Shown here: one piece after another, positions 27,770 to 37,430 of the stretch
Layout: every line of letters starts with the position of its first letter
Numbering within the stretch: the stretch's first letter is position 1
DNA from: Hoeflea sp. BAL378
GTDB lineage: Bacteria > Pseudomonadota > Alphaproteobacteria > Rhizobiales > Rhizobiaceae
DNA: 38,957 nucleotides
Direction: 5' to 3'
Assembly: GCF_000759435.1 (NCBI RefSeq)
Contig: NZ_JRJG01000039.1
Span: forward strand, 1 to 38,957
The notes under the pieces: generated by a model
Databases searched by the model: none
What the model saw: only the letters and a program-made list of their open reading frames with translations
What the model was told of the DNA's origin: nothing
Position numbers and translations under genes: made by a program

Positions 27770-30139
27770 TCAGCGCCGCCCGCGCGCCGGGCGGGTTCCG
27801 GGCTTCTTCGGGCCGCCGCGCCGCGCCCTGCCGGACTTGTGGAACGACTTGGCGCCGGCGGGCATCTTGTGCCCTTCGCTCAGCATCTCGAAGCGCATCG
27901 ACCCGGCCAGCGGAATCACCTCCACCAGTTTGACCTCCACGCTGTCGCCCAGCCGGTAACCCAGCCCGGTTTTCTGTCCCGTCAACGCCTGATGAGCCTC
28001 ATCGTAGATATAGTAGTCAAGACCGAGAGTTGAAACCGGGACGAAGCCGTCTGCGCCAAATTGCGGCAGGCTGATGAAAAGCCCGGATTTGGTGACGCCG
28101 GAGATCCGCCCGTCAAAGGCTTCGCCGATGCGACCGGCGAGATGGTGGGCCACCAGCCGATCCACCGTGTCGCGCTCGGCGGCCATGGCGCGGCGCTCGG
28201 TGACGGAAATCTCGGCGGCGATGTCCTCGAGCTGAGCCTCTTCCGCCGGCGTGATGCCGCCTTCGCCCAGTCCGAGGCTGCCCACCAGCGCGCGATGCAC
28301 GATCAGGTCCGCATAGCGGCGGATCGGCGAGGTGAAATGGGCATATTTCATCAGGTTGAGGCCGAAATGGCCGAGGTTCTCCGGCGAATAGATCGCCTGG
28401 CTCTGGCTGCGCAGCACCATCTCGTTGACCATGATCTGATGCGGCTCGCCCGAGACGCGGGCGAGGATGCCGTTGAACGCGCTGGCCCGCACCGCGGCGC
28501 CGCGCGCCAGCGACAGGCCGAGCGTGCCCAGGAACTCGCGCAGCACCTCCTGCTTGGCGAGCGACGGCTGGTCGTGGACCCGGTAGATCAGCGGCTGCCT
28601 GCGCTTTTCCAGCGTCTCCGCCGCGGCCACGTTGGCCTGGATCATGAATTCCTCGATCAGCCGGTGCGCGTCGAGCCGCTCGGGCACGATCACCCTGTCG
28701 ACCTTGCCCTCGGGCGTGAGCAGGATCTTGCGTTCGGGCATGTCGAGATCGAGCGGCTGGCGGCGGTTGCGCTCACGCTTCAACACCGCGTAGGCGTTCC
28801 ACAGCGGCTTCAGGACAGGCTCGAGCAGCGGGCCGGTCTGGTCGTCGGGATTGCCGTCGATCGCCGCCTGGGCCTGCTGGTAGGATAGCTTGGCGGCACT
28901 CTTGATCATCACCCGGTGAAAGTGATGGGAAATCTTGCGGCCTTCGGCCGAAAACACCATGCGCAGCGCCAGCGCCGGCCGGTCCTCGCCCTGGCGCAGC
29001 GAGCACAGGTCGTTGGAGATCCGTTCGGGCAGCATCGGCACCACCCGGTCGGGGAAATAGGCCGAGTTGCCGCGCTTCAGCGCTTCCCGGTCGAGCGCCG
29101 AGCCGGGGCGCACATACCAGGACACGTCGGCGATCGCCACCGTGGCGATGATGCCGCCGGGATTGTCGGGCGAGGGGTCTTCCTCGGCGAAGACCGCGTC
29201 GTCGTGATCCTTGGCGTCGCTCGGGTCGATGGTGACGAGCGGCATGCGCCGCCAGTCCTCGCGTCCGCCCGCAAGCGGCGCGGACCTGGCTTCCTCGGCG
29301 GCCTTGAGGACTTCGGCCGGAAACACATGCGGAATGCCGTGCGAGTGGATGGCGATCATCGAGATCGCCTTCTCGCCCTCGACCGAACCCAGCACCGTGT
29401 GCACCCTGGCGCGCGGCAGGCCCATGCGGGCCGTGCCCGCGGTTTCCACCTCCACCAGGTCGCCGTCCTTCGCGTCCTTGGTGGAGTCGGGGTCGATCGC
29501 GAATTCCTCGCCGCGCCGTTCGATCGGCATCAGCCTGCCGCCGCCGCCGGGCGTCGCGCGGAAGACCCCGAGAACGAGGCCCTCGCGCCGGTCGAGGATC
29601 TTCATGATGCGGGCGGTGTAGGTGGTTTTCGCACCGTGCGTGGTGGCGAAGATCCGCGCCAGGACCTTGTCGCCGATGCCGGCCGCGGTCGAGGGCGTGC
29701 GGCTCTTGCCGCGATCGCGCCCGGCATTGGATTGCCTCACGGTGACGACCGGGGCGGCGCCATGATCCTCGAGCCATTCCGCCGGACGCGCGATCAGGTC
29801 GCCGTCGGGGCTGCGCATGGTGATCTCGATCACCGTCACCGCGGGCAGGGTGCCCGGACGCCTGAGCATCTTGCGGTCGCGCTCGATCAGGCCCTCGTCC
29901 TCGAGCTCGCGCAGCAGGTCCTTGAGCTCCGCGCGGGTGTCGCCCTTGAGGCCGAAGGCCTTGGCGATGTCGCGCTTGGAGGCGCGATCAGGGTTCTCGC
30001 CGAGAAAGCGCAGGATCGTGTCCCTGTCGGGAAGATCGCCGCGGCGGAACTGCGGGCGCTCTTCCCCCGCCGGCGCATCCGGTGTCCCGGGTTTCGGCTT
30101 GCCGGTCTTGGGTCCGGATGGGCGGGGCGGGTGTCCCAA
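27770..30139 (-). CDS. rnr: Ribonuclease R
   Basis: The protein has 789 residues and the domain order is N-terminal winged helix (RDTILRFLGENPDRASKRDI), cold-shock domains, RNB catalytic domain and S1 domain (GRISGVTKSGLFISLPQFG), with a basic tail (RARRGGPKKPGTRPARGRR). The RNB active site is TIDPSDAKDHDDAVF with the metal-binding aspartates. It is a processive 3'-5' exoribonuclease that digests structured RNA. No ATG exists near the N-terminus; a TTG at 30139, three bases after the topA stop, has a GAAGGA element seven bases upstream and is the best start. It is coupled to topA. Confidence 0.95.
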   Translation of the reverse strand: MGHPPRPSGPKTGKPKPGTPDAPAGEERPQFRRGDLPDRDTILRFLGENPDRASKRDIAKAFGLKGDTRAELKDLLRELEDEGLIERDRKMLRRPGTLPAVTVIEITMRSPDGDLIARPAEWLEDHGAAPVVTVRQSNAGRDRGKSRTPSTAAGIGDKVLARIFATTHGAKTTYTARIMKILDRREGLVLGVFRATPGGGGRLMPIERRGEEFAIDPDSTKDAKDGDLVEVETAGTARMGLPRARVHTVLGSVEGEKAISMIAIHSHGIPHVFPAEVLKAAEEARSAPLAGGREDWRRMPLVTIDPSDAKDHDDAVFAEEDPSPDNPGGIIATVAIADVSWYVRPGSALDREALKRGNSAYFPDRVVPMLPERISNDLCSLRQGEDRPALALRMVFSAEGRKISHHFHRVMIKSAAKLSYQQAQAAIDGNPDDQTGPLLEPVLKPLWNAYAVLKRERNRRQPLDLDMPERKILLTPEGKVDRVIVPERLDAHRLIEEFMIQANVAAAETLEKRRQPLIYRVHDQPSLAKQEVLREFLGTLGLSLARGAAVRASAFNGILARVSGEPHQIMVNEMVLRSQSQAIYSPENLGHFGLNLMKYAHFTSPIRRYADLIVHRALVGSLGLGEGGITPAEEAQLEDIAAEISVTERRAMAAERDTVDRLVAHHLAGRIGEAFDGRISGVTKSGLFISLPQFGADGFVPVSTLGLDYYIYDEAHQALTGQKTGLGYRLGDSVEVKLVEVIPLAGSMRFEMLSEGHKMPAGAKSFHKSGRARRGGPKKPGTRPARGRR

Positions 30140-30141
30140 TG

Positions 30142-32799
30142 TCAGTCCTTCTTCGCCTTGGCGGATGCGGGTTTCTTGGCGGCGGCCTTCGGCTTGGCTG
30201 CCTTCTTGGCGGCGGGCGCCTTCTTTGCCGCGGCTTTCTTGGCCGGCGCCTTCTTGGCCGGGGCCTTCTTGCCGGACGCGCCGGCCTTCGCCGTGATCAT
30301 CTCGAGCGCTTCCTCGAGCGTCACCTCGGTCGGCGCCTTGTCTTTGGGCAGCGTCGCATTGACCTTGCCCCAGTTGACATAGGGCCCGTATTTGCCGTCG
30401 CGCACCGTGACCGGGCCGCCATCGGGATGGTCGCCCAGCGTCTTCAGCGCCGCCGGCGTTCCCCGTCCGCGGCCGGGACCCTTGGCGGCCTTCTCGGCAA
30501 TGACCGTGACCGCGCGGTTGAGGCCGATGGAGAACACGTCCTCGATGGTCTCGAGATTGGCGTAGCCGCCGTCATGCAGCAGGAACGGACCGTAGCGGCC
30601 GAGCCCGGAGGAAATCATCTTTCCCGTTTCCGGGTGCTGGCCGATGTCGCGCGGCAGGCTGAGCAGGGCCAGCGCCTTCTCGTGGTCGATCGAATCCACC
30701 GTCCATCCCTTGGGCAGGCTGGAGCGCTTGGCCTCCTTGCCCTCGCCGCGCTGGACATAGGGACCGAACCGGCCGGTGCGCAGGGTGATGGGTTCTTCCG
30801 TGTGCGGGTCCTTGCCGAGGTCGCGCGGCTCGTTGGACAGCGCCGCGTCGCCCTCGCTGGTCTGGTCGTTGGACAATTGCCGGGTGAAGTTGCAGTCGGG
30901 ATAGTTCGAGCAGCCGACGAAGGCGCCGTACTTGCCGAGCTTGAGCGACAGGTTGCCGGTGCCGCAGGTGGGGCAGATGCGCGGGTTCGAGCCGTCCTCA
31001 CGCACCGGGAAGACGAGCGGCGCCAGCGCCTCGTTGAGGGCGTCGAGCACCTGGGTGACACGCAGGTCCTTGGTCTCGTCGAGATGGGCGTGGAACTCGG
31101 TCCAGAATTCCCTGAGCACGTCCTTCCAGGCCAGTTCGCCGGCTGAGATCCGGTCGAGCTTCTCCTCGAGATCGGCGGTGAAGCCGAACTCGACATAGCG
31201 CTCGAAGAAGTTCTCCAGGAACGCGATCACCAGGCGGCCCTTGGCCTCCGGGATCAGCTTGCGCTTGTCGATGACCACGTATTCGCGGTCGCGGAGGGTG
31301 GCGAGCGTCGAGGCATAGGTCGAGGGCCGGCCGATGCCCAGCTCTTCCATCTTCTTGATGAGCGAGGCTTCCGAATAGCGCGGCGGCGGCTCGGTGAAGT
31401 GCTGCGTGGCGTTGATCTTGTCCTTGGCGAGTTTTTCCTGCGCGTTGATCTCGGGCAGGCGGGCATCGTCGTCATCGTCGCCGTCCGGCTGCTCGCCGTC
31501 TTCCTTGGCGTCGGTATAGGCGGCGATGAAGCCGTCGAAGCGGATCACCGATCCGGTGGCGCGCAGGCCCGCGGTCTTGCCGTCCTTGGTGGCGGTGATG
31601 TCGACCGTGGTGCGCTCGATCTCGGCCGAGGCCATCTGGCTGGCGATGGCGCGCTTCCAGATCAGGTCGTAGAGCTTGAGCTGGTCGGCGTCGAGATAGC
31701 GCTTGACGTCGTCGGGGGCGCGCTCGAAGCCGGTCGGGCGGATGGCTTCGTGGGCTTCCTGGGCGTTCTTGGCCTTTGTCGTGTAGATGCGCGGCTTCTC
31801 CGGCCGGTAGCGATCGCCGAAGCGGTCGGCGATGGCGGCGCGGGCCTCGTCGATGGCTTCGGGCGCCATCTGCACGCCGTCGGTTCGCATATAGGTGATG
31901 AGACCGACGGTCTCGCCGCCGATGTCGATGCCTTCATAGAGCCGCTGCGCCACCTGCATGGTGCGCGAGGCGTTGAAGCCGAGCTTCGACGAGGCCGCCT
32001 GCTGCAGCGTCGAGGTGGTGAAGGGGGCGGACGGGTTGCGCCGCGTGGGCTTGGCCTCGACGCTGTCGGCGACGAAGGACGCGCCCTCGAGCATCTCCTT
32101 GATCTGGCCGGCCAGTTCGCCGCCGGTGACCGACATCCGGGTCATCTTCTCGCCGTTGTGGGAGGTCAACCGGGCGGTGAAGCCGTCGCCGCGCGGGGTC
32201 TTGAGGTCGGCGGAGATCTGCCAGTACTCTTCCGAGTTGAAGCGTTCGATCTCGCTCTCGCGGTCGCAGACGAGCCTGAGCGCCACCGACTGGACGCGGC
32301 CGGCCGAGCGGGCGCCGGGCAGCTTGCGCCACAAGACCGGCGACAGGTTGAAGCCCACCAGGTAGTCGAGCGCCCGGCGCGCCAGATAGGCGTCGACCAG
32401 CGGCGTGTCGATCTGGCGCGGATGTGCCATGGCATCCAGCACCGACTTCTTGGTGATCGCGTTGAAGACCACGCGGGAGACGGTCTTGTCTTTCAGCGCC
32501 TTCTTCTTGGTCAGGACCTCGAGCACATGCCAGGAAATCGCCTCGCCCTCGCGGTCCGGGTCGGTTGCGAGAATGAGCGAGTCCGCGACCTTGAGCGCGT
32601 CGGTGATGTCCTTGAGCCGCTTGTTGGAGGCGGTGTCGACTTCCCACGACATGGCGAAGTCCTCGTCGGGGAGAACCGAGCCGTCCTTGGCCGGCAGATC
32701 GCGGACATGGCCGAACGAGGCCAGCACCTTGTACCCGCTTCCGAGGTATTTGTTGATCGTTTTTGCCTTCGCAGGCGATTCGACTACCACTACATTCAT
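30142..32799 (-). CDS. topA: DNA topoisomerase I
   Basis: The protein has 885 residues from the ATG at 32799 (MNVVVVESPAKAKTINKYLG), the normal type IA start. An earlier in-frame start would add an unrelated leader. The TOPRIM domain comes first (SLILATDPDREGEAISWH). The catalytic tyrosine is Y303 in LITYMRTDGVQM. A four-cysteine zinc ribbon (CPTCGTGNLSLKLGKYGAFV then CSNYPDC) and several C-terminal topo repeats (LGRYGPFLLHDGG, DGKYGPYVNWG) follow. The end is a lysine-alanine-proline tail typical of rhizobia. It relaxes negative supercoils and is first in the topA-rnr-DUF983-NUDIX-MFS series. Confidence 0.97.
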   Translation of the reverse strand: MNVVVVESPAKAKTINKYLGSGYKVLASFGHVRDLPAKDGSVLPDEDFAMSWEVDTASNKRLKDITDALKVADSLILATDPDREGEAISWHVLEVLTKKKALKDKTVSRVVFNAITKKSVLDAMAHPRQIDTPLVDAYLARRALDYLVGFNLSPVLWRKLPGARSAGRVQSVALRLVCDRESEIERFNSEEYWQISADLKTPRGDGFTARLTSHNGEKMTRMSVTGGELAGQIKEMLEGASFVADSVEAKPTRRNPSAPFTTSTLQQAASSKLGFNASRTMQVAQRLYEGIDIGGETVGLITYMRTDGVQMAPEAIDEARAAIADRFGDRYRPEKPRIYTTKAKNAQEAHEAIRPTGFERAPDDVKRYLDADQLKLYDLIWKRAIASQMASAEIERTTVDITATKDGKTAGLRATGSVIRFDGFIAAYTDAKEDGEQPDGDDDDDARLPEINAQEKLAKDKINATQHFTEPPPRYSEASLIKKMEELGIGRPSTYASTLATLRDREYVVIDKRKLIPEAKGRLVIAFLENFFERYVEFGFTADLEEKLDRISAGELAWKDVLREFWTEFHAHLDETKDLRVTQVLDALNEALAPLVFPVREDGSNPRICPTCGTGNLSLKLGKYGAFVGCSNYPDCNFTRQLSNDQTSEGDAALSNEPRDLGKDPHTEEPITLRTGRFGPYVQRGEGKEAKRSSLPKGWTVDSIDHEKALALLSLPRDIGQHPETGKMISSGLGRYGPFLLHDGGYANLETIEDVFSIGLNRAVTVIAEKAAKGPGRGRGTPAALKTLGDHPDGGPVTVRDGKYGPYVNWGKVNATLPKDKAPTEVTLEEALEMITAKAGASGKKAPAKKAPAKKAAAKKAPAAKKAAKPKAAAKKPASAKAKKD

Positions 32800-32950
32800 A
32801 AGGTTGCTCGCACTCGGGCCTGGAATCCGGCAAGCCGCGCGAATTCGCGCCGTGCCGATTTGGCCCACGAAATGTACAGGGAAATCGGTGCGGTCAAGTC
32901 CATCTTCCGAATTACAGCCATTTCACAACCCGAATACAACCCATGCGCGA

Positions 32951-32990
32951 TTACAACTGTATTGCAATTTAAGATATTTTAGCTATCGTA
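32951..32990 (+). promoter_or_regulatory. AT-rich promoter region upstream of the small gene at 33053
   Basis: Two overlapping candidates are present: TTACAA (32951-32956) with TATTTT (32975-32980) at 18 bases, and TTGCAA (32962-32967) with TATCGT (32984-32989) at 16 bases. The stretch is distinctly AT-rich for this region. I cannot choose between them. Confidence 0.4.
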
Positions 32991-33052
32991 TCATCAGCAA
33001 CTGCCTGGCCGCCTGCGATGAGCGGTTGCATCGACAGAACGGGGAAATCACG

Positions 33053-33262
33053 ATGCCAACCCGGCCCCCCCAAGGCTCACTGGAGAAGGCCCGAACGGAG
33101 CAGAACCTGGCTTATATCAGGCAGATGCTGGCCGAACTGCGCGTGGTTGCGGCCAATGAAAACGCCGACATGCTCTGCTACCTGATCGAGATGGCCTATA
33201 TCGAGGCGGGCGATGTCCTGGCCGGTCACCGGCCGCTGACCCTGGCCGGGACCTTGCGCTGA
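33053..33262 (+). CDS. Conserved small protein of unknown function
   Basis: The protein has 69 residues and starts at the ATG at 33053 with a GGGGAA element upstream. It has a predicted two-helix shape: a charged helix (EKARTEQNLAYIRQMLAELR) and an acidic one (NENADMLCYLIEMAYIEAGD), ending near the C-terminus with a short loop. No signal peptide or membrane segment is seen. It is located between the divergent topA and the convergent dprA, and I recall similar small proteins at this position in other rhizobia. The function is unknown. The next gene on the other strand ends 15 bases away. Confidence 0.75.
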   Translation: MPTRPPQGSLEKARTEQNLAYIRQMLAELRVVAANENADMLCYLIEMAYIEAGDVLAGHRPLTLAGTLR

Positions 33263-33277
33263 CGGCTTCGGGTTCCC

Positions 33278-34429
33278 TTAAAGCTCATCGCAGGCGAGCG
33301 ACACCATGCCGCCGGGATGCCGGTGCAGCCGTCCGGCAAGATCCAGCTCGAGCAGCACCAGATAGACCGTCGCCGCCGCCACGCCGGTGTGCCGGATGAT
33401 GTCGTCGATGTCGGCCGGCGAGGGTCCCAACGCCTCGATCACGCGGGCGCGGTCATCGTCGCGCGGCGCCTCGAACGGACCCTCGTCCCCGGTGCCGGGT
33501 TCCTCCATCACCGGCTCGTCATCGGAGAACATCCGGCTCGACGGCGCCAGCGCGTCGATCACGTCGCGGCTTTCGGTGGTGACGATCGCGCCCTCCTTCA
33601 GCAGCCCGTTGGTGCCCACGGCGCGCGGATCGAGCGGCGAGCCGGGAACGGCGAAGACCAGCCGGCCGAAATCGGCCGCCCGCCGCGCGGTGATCAGCGA
33701 GCCGGAGCGCTGCGCCGCCTCGATCACCACCAGGCCCAGGCTGATGCCGGCGATCAGCCGGTTGCGCCGCGGGAAATCGCGGGCCCGCGGCTCCCAGCCC
33801 ATCGGCATCTCGCTGATGGCGAGGCCGCCGCCGGCGCAGATCTCGCGGTAGAGGTCGAGGTTCTCGGGCGGGTAGGGCTGGTCGAGGCCGCCGGCGAGCG
33901 CGGCGATGGTGCCGGTCTCCAGGCTCGCCCGGTGGGCCGCCGCATCGATGCCGCGCGCCAGGCCCGAGACCACGACATAGCCCGCGGCCCCAAGCTCGCG
34001 CGCCATCCGTGCGGCCATCTTCGCACCCGACACCGAGGCGTTGCGCGCGCCGACGACGCCGACGGACGCCGTTGTCGCTAGCGACAGATCGCCTTTGGCG
34101 GCGATCAGCGGTGGCGCGCCGTCGATGCGCCGCAGGGCCGGCGGATAGTCCGGCTCGCCGATGCCGATGAACACGGCGCCGAATTTGCGCGCCGCCTCGA
34201 GTTCGGCTTCCGCATCGGCGACGCTGGCGACCCTGATCGACCGCGCCGAGCCGCCGCGCCGGGACAGTTCGGGCAGTTGCTCGATCGCCGTCTCGGCGGA
34301 TCCGAAATGGTTGATCAGGTCGCGGAACGTGGCGGGGCCGACATTGTCGGAACGGATCAGGCGCAGCCAGGAGAGCCGCTGGCGATCGGAAAGGATGACA
34401 CCGCGTCTCCCTTCGCCGCCGCCGGACAT
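33278..34429 (-). CDS. dprA: DNA-processing protein DprA
   Basis: The protein has 383 residues. The N-terminal helical domain starts WLRLIRSDNVGPATFRDLI. The Rossmann-fold core carries GVVGARNAS, YVVVSGLARGIDAAAHRASL, GTIAALAGGLDQPYPPEN and PRRNRLIAG, the single-stranded-DNA-binding signature. A C-terminal winged helix (SPADIDDIIRHTGVAAATVY) is present, as in DprA of naturally transformable bacteria. DprA loads RecA on incoming single-stranded DNA. Its presence is common even in species not known to transform. Its ATG overlaps the plsY stop by one base (TGATG). Confidence 0.95.
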   Translation of the reverse strand: MSGGGEGRRGVILSDRQRLSWLRLIRSDNVGPATFRDLINHFGSAETAIEQLPELSRRGGSARSIRVASVADAEAELEAARKFGAVFIGIGEPDYPPALRRIDGAPPLIAAKGDLSLATTASVGVVGARNASVSGAKMAARMARELGAAGYVVVSGLARGIDAAAHRASLETGTIAALAGGLDQPYPPENLDLYREICAGGGLAISEMPMGWEPRARDFPRRNRLIAGISLGLVVIEAAQRSGSLITARRAADFGRLVFAVPGSPLDPRAVGTNGLLKEGAIVTTESRDVIDALAPSSRMFSDDEPVMEEPGTGDEGPFEAPRDDDRARVIEALGPSPADIDDIIRHTGVAAATVYLVLLELDLAGRLHRHPGGMVSLACDEL

Positions 34430-35046
34430 CAGCTTTTGTCCCCGATCCGGCCTTCGGTGCCCGACAGCAACCGGCCGATGTTCTGGTGATGCTTGAGGAT
34501 GGTGATCACCGACAGGACCACGAACAGCGACGCCACTTCCGGCCGGTCATAGAGATAAAGTGCGACCGGCACCGCCACCGCCGCGCTCAGCGCCGCCAGC
34601 GACGAGTAGCGGAACAGCTTGGCCATGCCGAGCCAGACCGCGGCGAAGACCAGCACGATCATCGGCGCCAGGCCCAAGAGCACGCCCAGATAGGTGGCCA
34701 CGCCCTTGCCGCCCTTGAACTTGAGCCAGACCGGATAGAGATGGCCCAGGAACGCGCCAAGCCCGGCGATCAGCGCCGCTTCCATGCCGAGAACGTAGCG
34801 CGCGGCGACCACCGCCACAGTGCCCTTGAGCGCATCGGCGAGCAGCGTCAGCGCCGCGAGCTTCTTGTTGCCGGTGCGCAGCACGTTGGTGGCGCCGATA
34901 TTGCCCGAGCCGATCTTGCGCACGTCGCCCAGGCCCGCCATCCGGGTCAGGATCAGGCCGAAGGGGATCGAACCGCACAGATATCCGCCAAGGAGCGCGG
35001 CGAGCATTTCGGGCGTCGAAAGGGACCAACTCACCAGATCGGGCAC
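34429..35046 (-). CDS. plsY: Acyl-phosphate:glycerol-3-phosphate acyltransferase
   Basis: The protein has 205 residues and is an integral membrane protein with five or more hydrophobic segments. The three family motifs are intact: [21 protein letters not shown], and [13 protein letters not shown]. It transfers acyl groups from acyl-phosphate (made by PlsX) to glycerol-3-phosphate in the first step of phospholipid synthesis. The start is a GTG at 35046, supported by GGAG nine bases upstream. It lies 48 bases after pyrC and is coupled to dprA. Confidence 0.96.
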   Translation of the reverse strand: MPDLVSWSLSTPEMLAALLGGYLCGSIPFGLILTRMAGLGDVRKIGSGNIGATNVLRTGNKKLAALTLLADALKGTVAVVAARYVLGMEAALIAGLGAFLGHLYPVWLKFKGGKGVATYLGVLLGLAPMIVLVFAAVWLGMAKLFRYSSLAALSAAVAVPVALYLYDRPEVASLFVVLSVITILKHHQNIGRLLSGTEGRIGDKS

Positions 35047-35094
35047 GAGGGTATTCTCCGTAGGAATGCGCCGGAACGGCAGGGGACGCGGCGG

Positions 35095-36372
35095 TCAGGC
35101 GCGATGGACTGTGACACCCGCAACCAGTGTTTGCAATACCTTGCCGCTGAAACGGGCGTCCTCGAACGGGCTGTTCTTGGATTTCGAGACGATGTCGTCC
35201 TTGGACAGCACCCAGGGATAGTCGGGATCGATGAGCGCGATGTCGGCGCTCGCCCCGGGAGCGAGCGTTCCCGCGTCGAGACCGAGGATCCGGGCCGGTC
35301 GGGTCGACAGGGCGTCGACCAGCCGCATCAGCGGCACGTCGCCCGCATGATAGAGCCGGAGCGCCGCGGCCAGAAGGGTCTCGAGCCCGATCGCGCCGTT
35401 CTCGGCGTCGGCGAAGGGCAGGCGCTTGGTGTCGACATCCTGCGGGTCATGCGCCGAGACGATGATGTCGATGGCGCCGTCGGCAAGCGCCGCCACCATG
35501 GCGACCCGGTCATCCTCGGTGCGGAGCGGCGGCGACAGCCGGAAGAAGGTGCGATACTCGCCGATGTCGGTCTCGTTCAGGGTCAGATGGTTGATCGAGA
35601 TGCCGGCCGTCACCTTGAGGCCGTTGGCCTTGGCCGTGCGGACGATGTCGGCCGATTGCGGCACCGAAATGCTCATGGCGTGATAGCGCGCGCCGGTGAG
35701 CCCCGCGAGCCTCAGATCGCGTTCGAGCGGAATGATCTCGGCCTCGCGCGGGATCCCGGGCAGGCCGAGCCAGCTCGCGAACAGGCCCTCGTTCATCACG
35801 CCCGTTGCGCCGAGCCGCCGGTCCTGCGTCGCCACCGCGATCACCGCGTCGAAATCGCGCGCATAGGTCATGGCGCGGCGCATCACCGCCGGGTTGTCGA
35901 CCGTGTGCCGGCCGTTGCTCAGCCACACGGCGCCGGCTTCGAGAAGCAGGCCGAACTCGGTCATCTCCTCGCCCTTGAGCCCCTGGGTCAGCGCCGCGGC
36001 CGGATAGACATGGACGACCGCCTCGTCGCGCGCCAACCGCTGGACGTAATCGACCAGCGCCACGTCGTCGATCACCGGATCGGTGTCGGGCATCATGATG
36101 ATCGAGGTGACGCCGCCCCGGGCCGCCGCCCGGCTCGCCGAGGCGATGGTCTCGCGGTGCTCTGCGCCGGGTTCGCCGATATGGACGCAGGCGTCGACCA
36201 GGCCGGGGATGGCGATCAGGCCCGCGCAGTCCTCGATCTCGGCGTCGGCCGGAACCGTGGCAGTCGCGCCGATGGCCGCGATCCTGCCGTCGACGATGAC
36301 GATGGCGCCGGTCTCGTCCATCTGCGAGGACGGATCGATGATCCGGACATTGGCGAGTACCCGCGGCTTCAT
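35095..36372 (-). CDS. pyrC: Dihydroorotase-like protein, probably catalytically inactive (PyrC' type)
   Basis: The protein has 425 residues from the ATG at 36372; the frame stays open upstream but only antiparallel to pyrB coding. The amidohydrolase fold is clear. Metal-site residues are missing: the HxHxR motif reads C62-V-H64-I-G66, the HAED position reads VATQD, and the usual TDHAPH reads SAHDPQ (A307). It retains [11 protein letters not shown] and [10 protein letters not shown]. Loss of ligands at three sites fits the non-catalytic dihydroorotase homologue PyrC' (PyrX), which supports aspartate carbamoyltransferase assembly in other bacteria. A genuine dihydroorotase should lie elsewhere. 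The ATG overlaps the pyrB stop by four bases. Confidence 0.85.
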   Translation of the reverse strand: MKPRVLANVRIIDPSSQMDETGAIVIVDGRIAAIGATATVPADAEIEDCAGLIAIPGLVDACVHIGEPGAEHRETIASASRAAARGGVTSIIMMPDTDPVIDDVALVDYVQRLARDEAVVHVYPAAALTQGLKGEEMTEFGLLLEAGAVWLSNGRHTVDNPAVMRRAMTYARDFDAVIAVATQDRRLGATGVMNEGLFASWLGLPGIPREAEIIPLERDLRLAGLTGARYHAMSISVPQSADIVRTAKANGLKVTAGISINHLTLNETDIGEYRTFFRLSPPLRTEDDRVAMVAALADGAIDIIVSAHDPQDVDTKRLPFADAENGAIGLETLLAAALRLYHAGDVPLMRLVDALSTRPARILGLDAGTLAPGASADIALIDPDYPWVLSKDDIVSKSKNSPFEDARFSGKVLQTLVAGVTVHRA

Positions 36373-37301
36373 GGCTGGTTCCCTTCGGACAGCATCAGCG
36401 TCTCCATCACCGCCATGCGCACCGCGACCCCCATCTCGACCTGCATCTCGATCACGCTCTGCGGACCGTCGGCGATGTCGGAGGCGATCTCGACGCCGCG
36501 GTTCATCGGGCCCGGATGCATTACCAGCGCGTCGGGCTTGGCAAGGCTCAGCTTGTCGGCATCGAGCCCGTAATAGCGGAAATATTCCCTGACCGAAGGC
36601 ACGAAGGAGCCGGCCATGCGCTCGCGCTGCAACCGCAGCATCATCACCACATCGGCGTCCCTGAGACCGTCCTCCATGCGCCGGAACACTTCCACGCCCA
36701 TCTCGGCAATCCCGGAAGGCAGCAAAGTCGAGGGAGCAATCACGCGAACGCGTGCGCCGAGCGCATTGAGCAGCAGGATGTTGGAGCGGGCGACGCGCGA
36801 ATGCAGCACGTCGCCGCAGATGGCCACGGTCAGCCGGGCGACCTTGCCCTTGGTGCGGCGGATGGTGAGCGCGTCGAGCAGAGCCTGGGTTGGGTGCTCG
36901 TGCGCCCCGTCGCCGGCATTGATCACCGGGCAGCCGACCTTCTGCGACAACAGCGCCACGGCGCCGGCGGAGGAATGGCGCACGATCAGCACGTCCGGCC
37001 GCATGGCGTTGAGCGTCATCGCGGTGTCGATCAGGGTCTCGCCCTTCTTGACGCTCGAATTGGCCACCGACATGTTCATCACGTCGGCGCCGAGCCGCTT
37101 GCCGGCGAGCTCGAACGAGGCCTGCGTCCGGGTGGAGGCTTCGAAGAACAGGTTGATCTGGGTCAGGCCGCGCAGCGTCGAGGTCTTCTTGTCGCGCCGG
37201 CGGGAAATCTTCACCGCCTCGTCCGCCTTGTCGAGCAGAAAGAGGATGTCCTGCTCCGAAAGCCCCTTGATTCCGAGAAGGTGGCGGTGCGGAAATGACA
37301 T
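36369..37301 (-). CDS. pyrB: Aspartate carbamoyltransferase catalytic subunit
   Basis: The protein has 310 residues from the ATG at 37301 ([19 protein letters not shown]); an ATG four codons earlier lacks a ribosome-binding site. The carbamoyl-phosphate motif is [19 protein letters not shown], followed by [12 protein letters not shown] and the aspartate loop [12 protein letters not shown]. It catalyses the committed step of pyrimidine synthesis, giving carbamoyl-aspartate. No regulatory pyrI is present. It overlaps pyrC by four bases (ATGA), so the two products are likely made in equal amounts as expected for a PyrB-PyrC' complex. Confidence 0.97.
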   Translation of the reverse strand: MSFPHRHLLGIKGLSEQDILFLLDKADEAVKISRRRDKKTSTLRGLTQINLFFEASTRTQASFELAGKRLGADVMNMSVANSSVKKGETLIDTAMTLNAMRPDVLIVRHSSAGAVALLSQKVGCPVINAGDGAHEHPTQALLDALTIRRTKGKVARLTVAICGDVLHSRVARSNILLLNALGARVRVIAPSTLLPSGIAEMGVEVFRRMEDGLRDADVVMMLRLQRERMAGSFVPSVREYFRYYGLDADKLSLAKPDALVMHPGPMNRGVEIASDIADGPQSVIEMQVEMGVAVRMAVMETLMLSEGNQP

Positions 37302-37333
37302 CGTGGGTCCCATAGGATTGAAGACGTGTGCGG

Positions 37334-37362
37334 TCTATAGAAAGGTTCCGGGGCAGGGGCAA
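37334..37362 (-). promoter_or_regulatory. Candidate promoter of pyrB operon
   Basis: On the minus strand TTGCCC (37362-37357) and TATAGA (37339-37334) are exactly 17 bases apart, about 35 bases upstream of the pyrB start. The elements match sigma-70 well for this GC content. Confidence 0.55.
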
Positions 37363-37430
37363 GCTTGCGCCGCCCCGAAAAGCGCTGTGTCCCCATGCAA
37401 AACCGCGCGAATCCCTGTAAGCGAGGTCCG

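Noticed and set aside
36373-37362. In-frame extension of pyrC upstream of 36372
   Set aside because: The frame is open but overlaps pyrB in another frame. The family start and the ATGA overlap fix the start at 36372.
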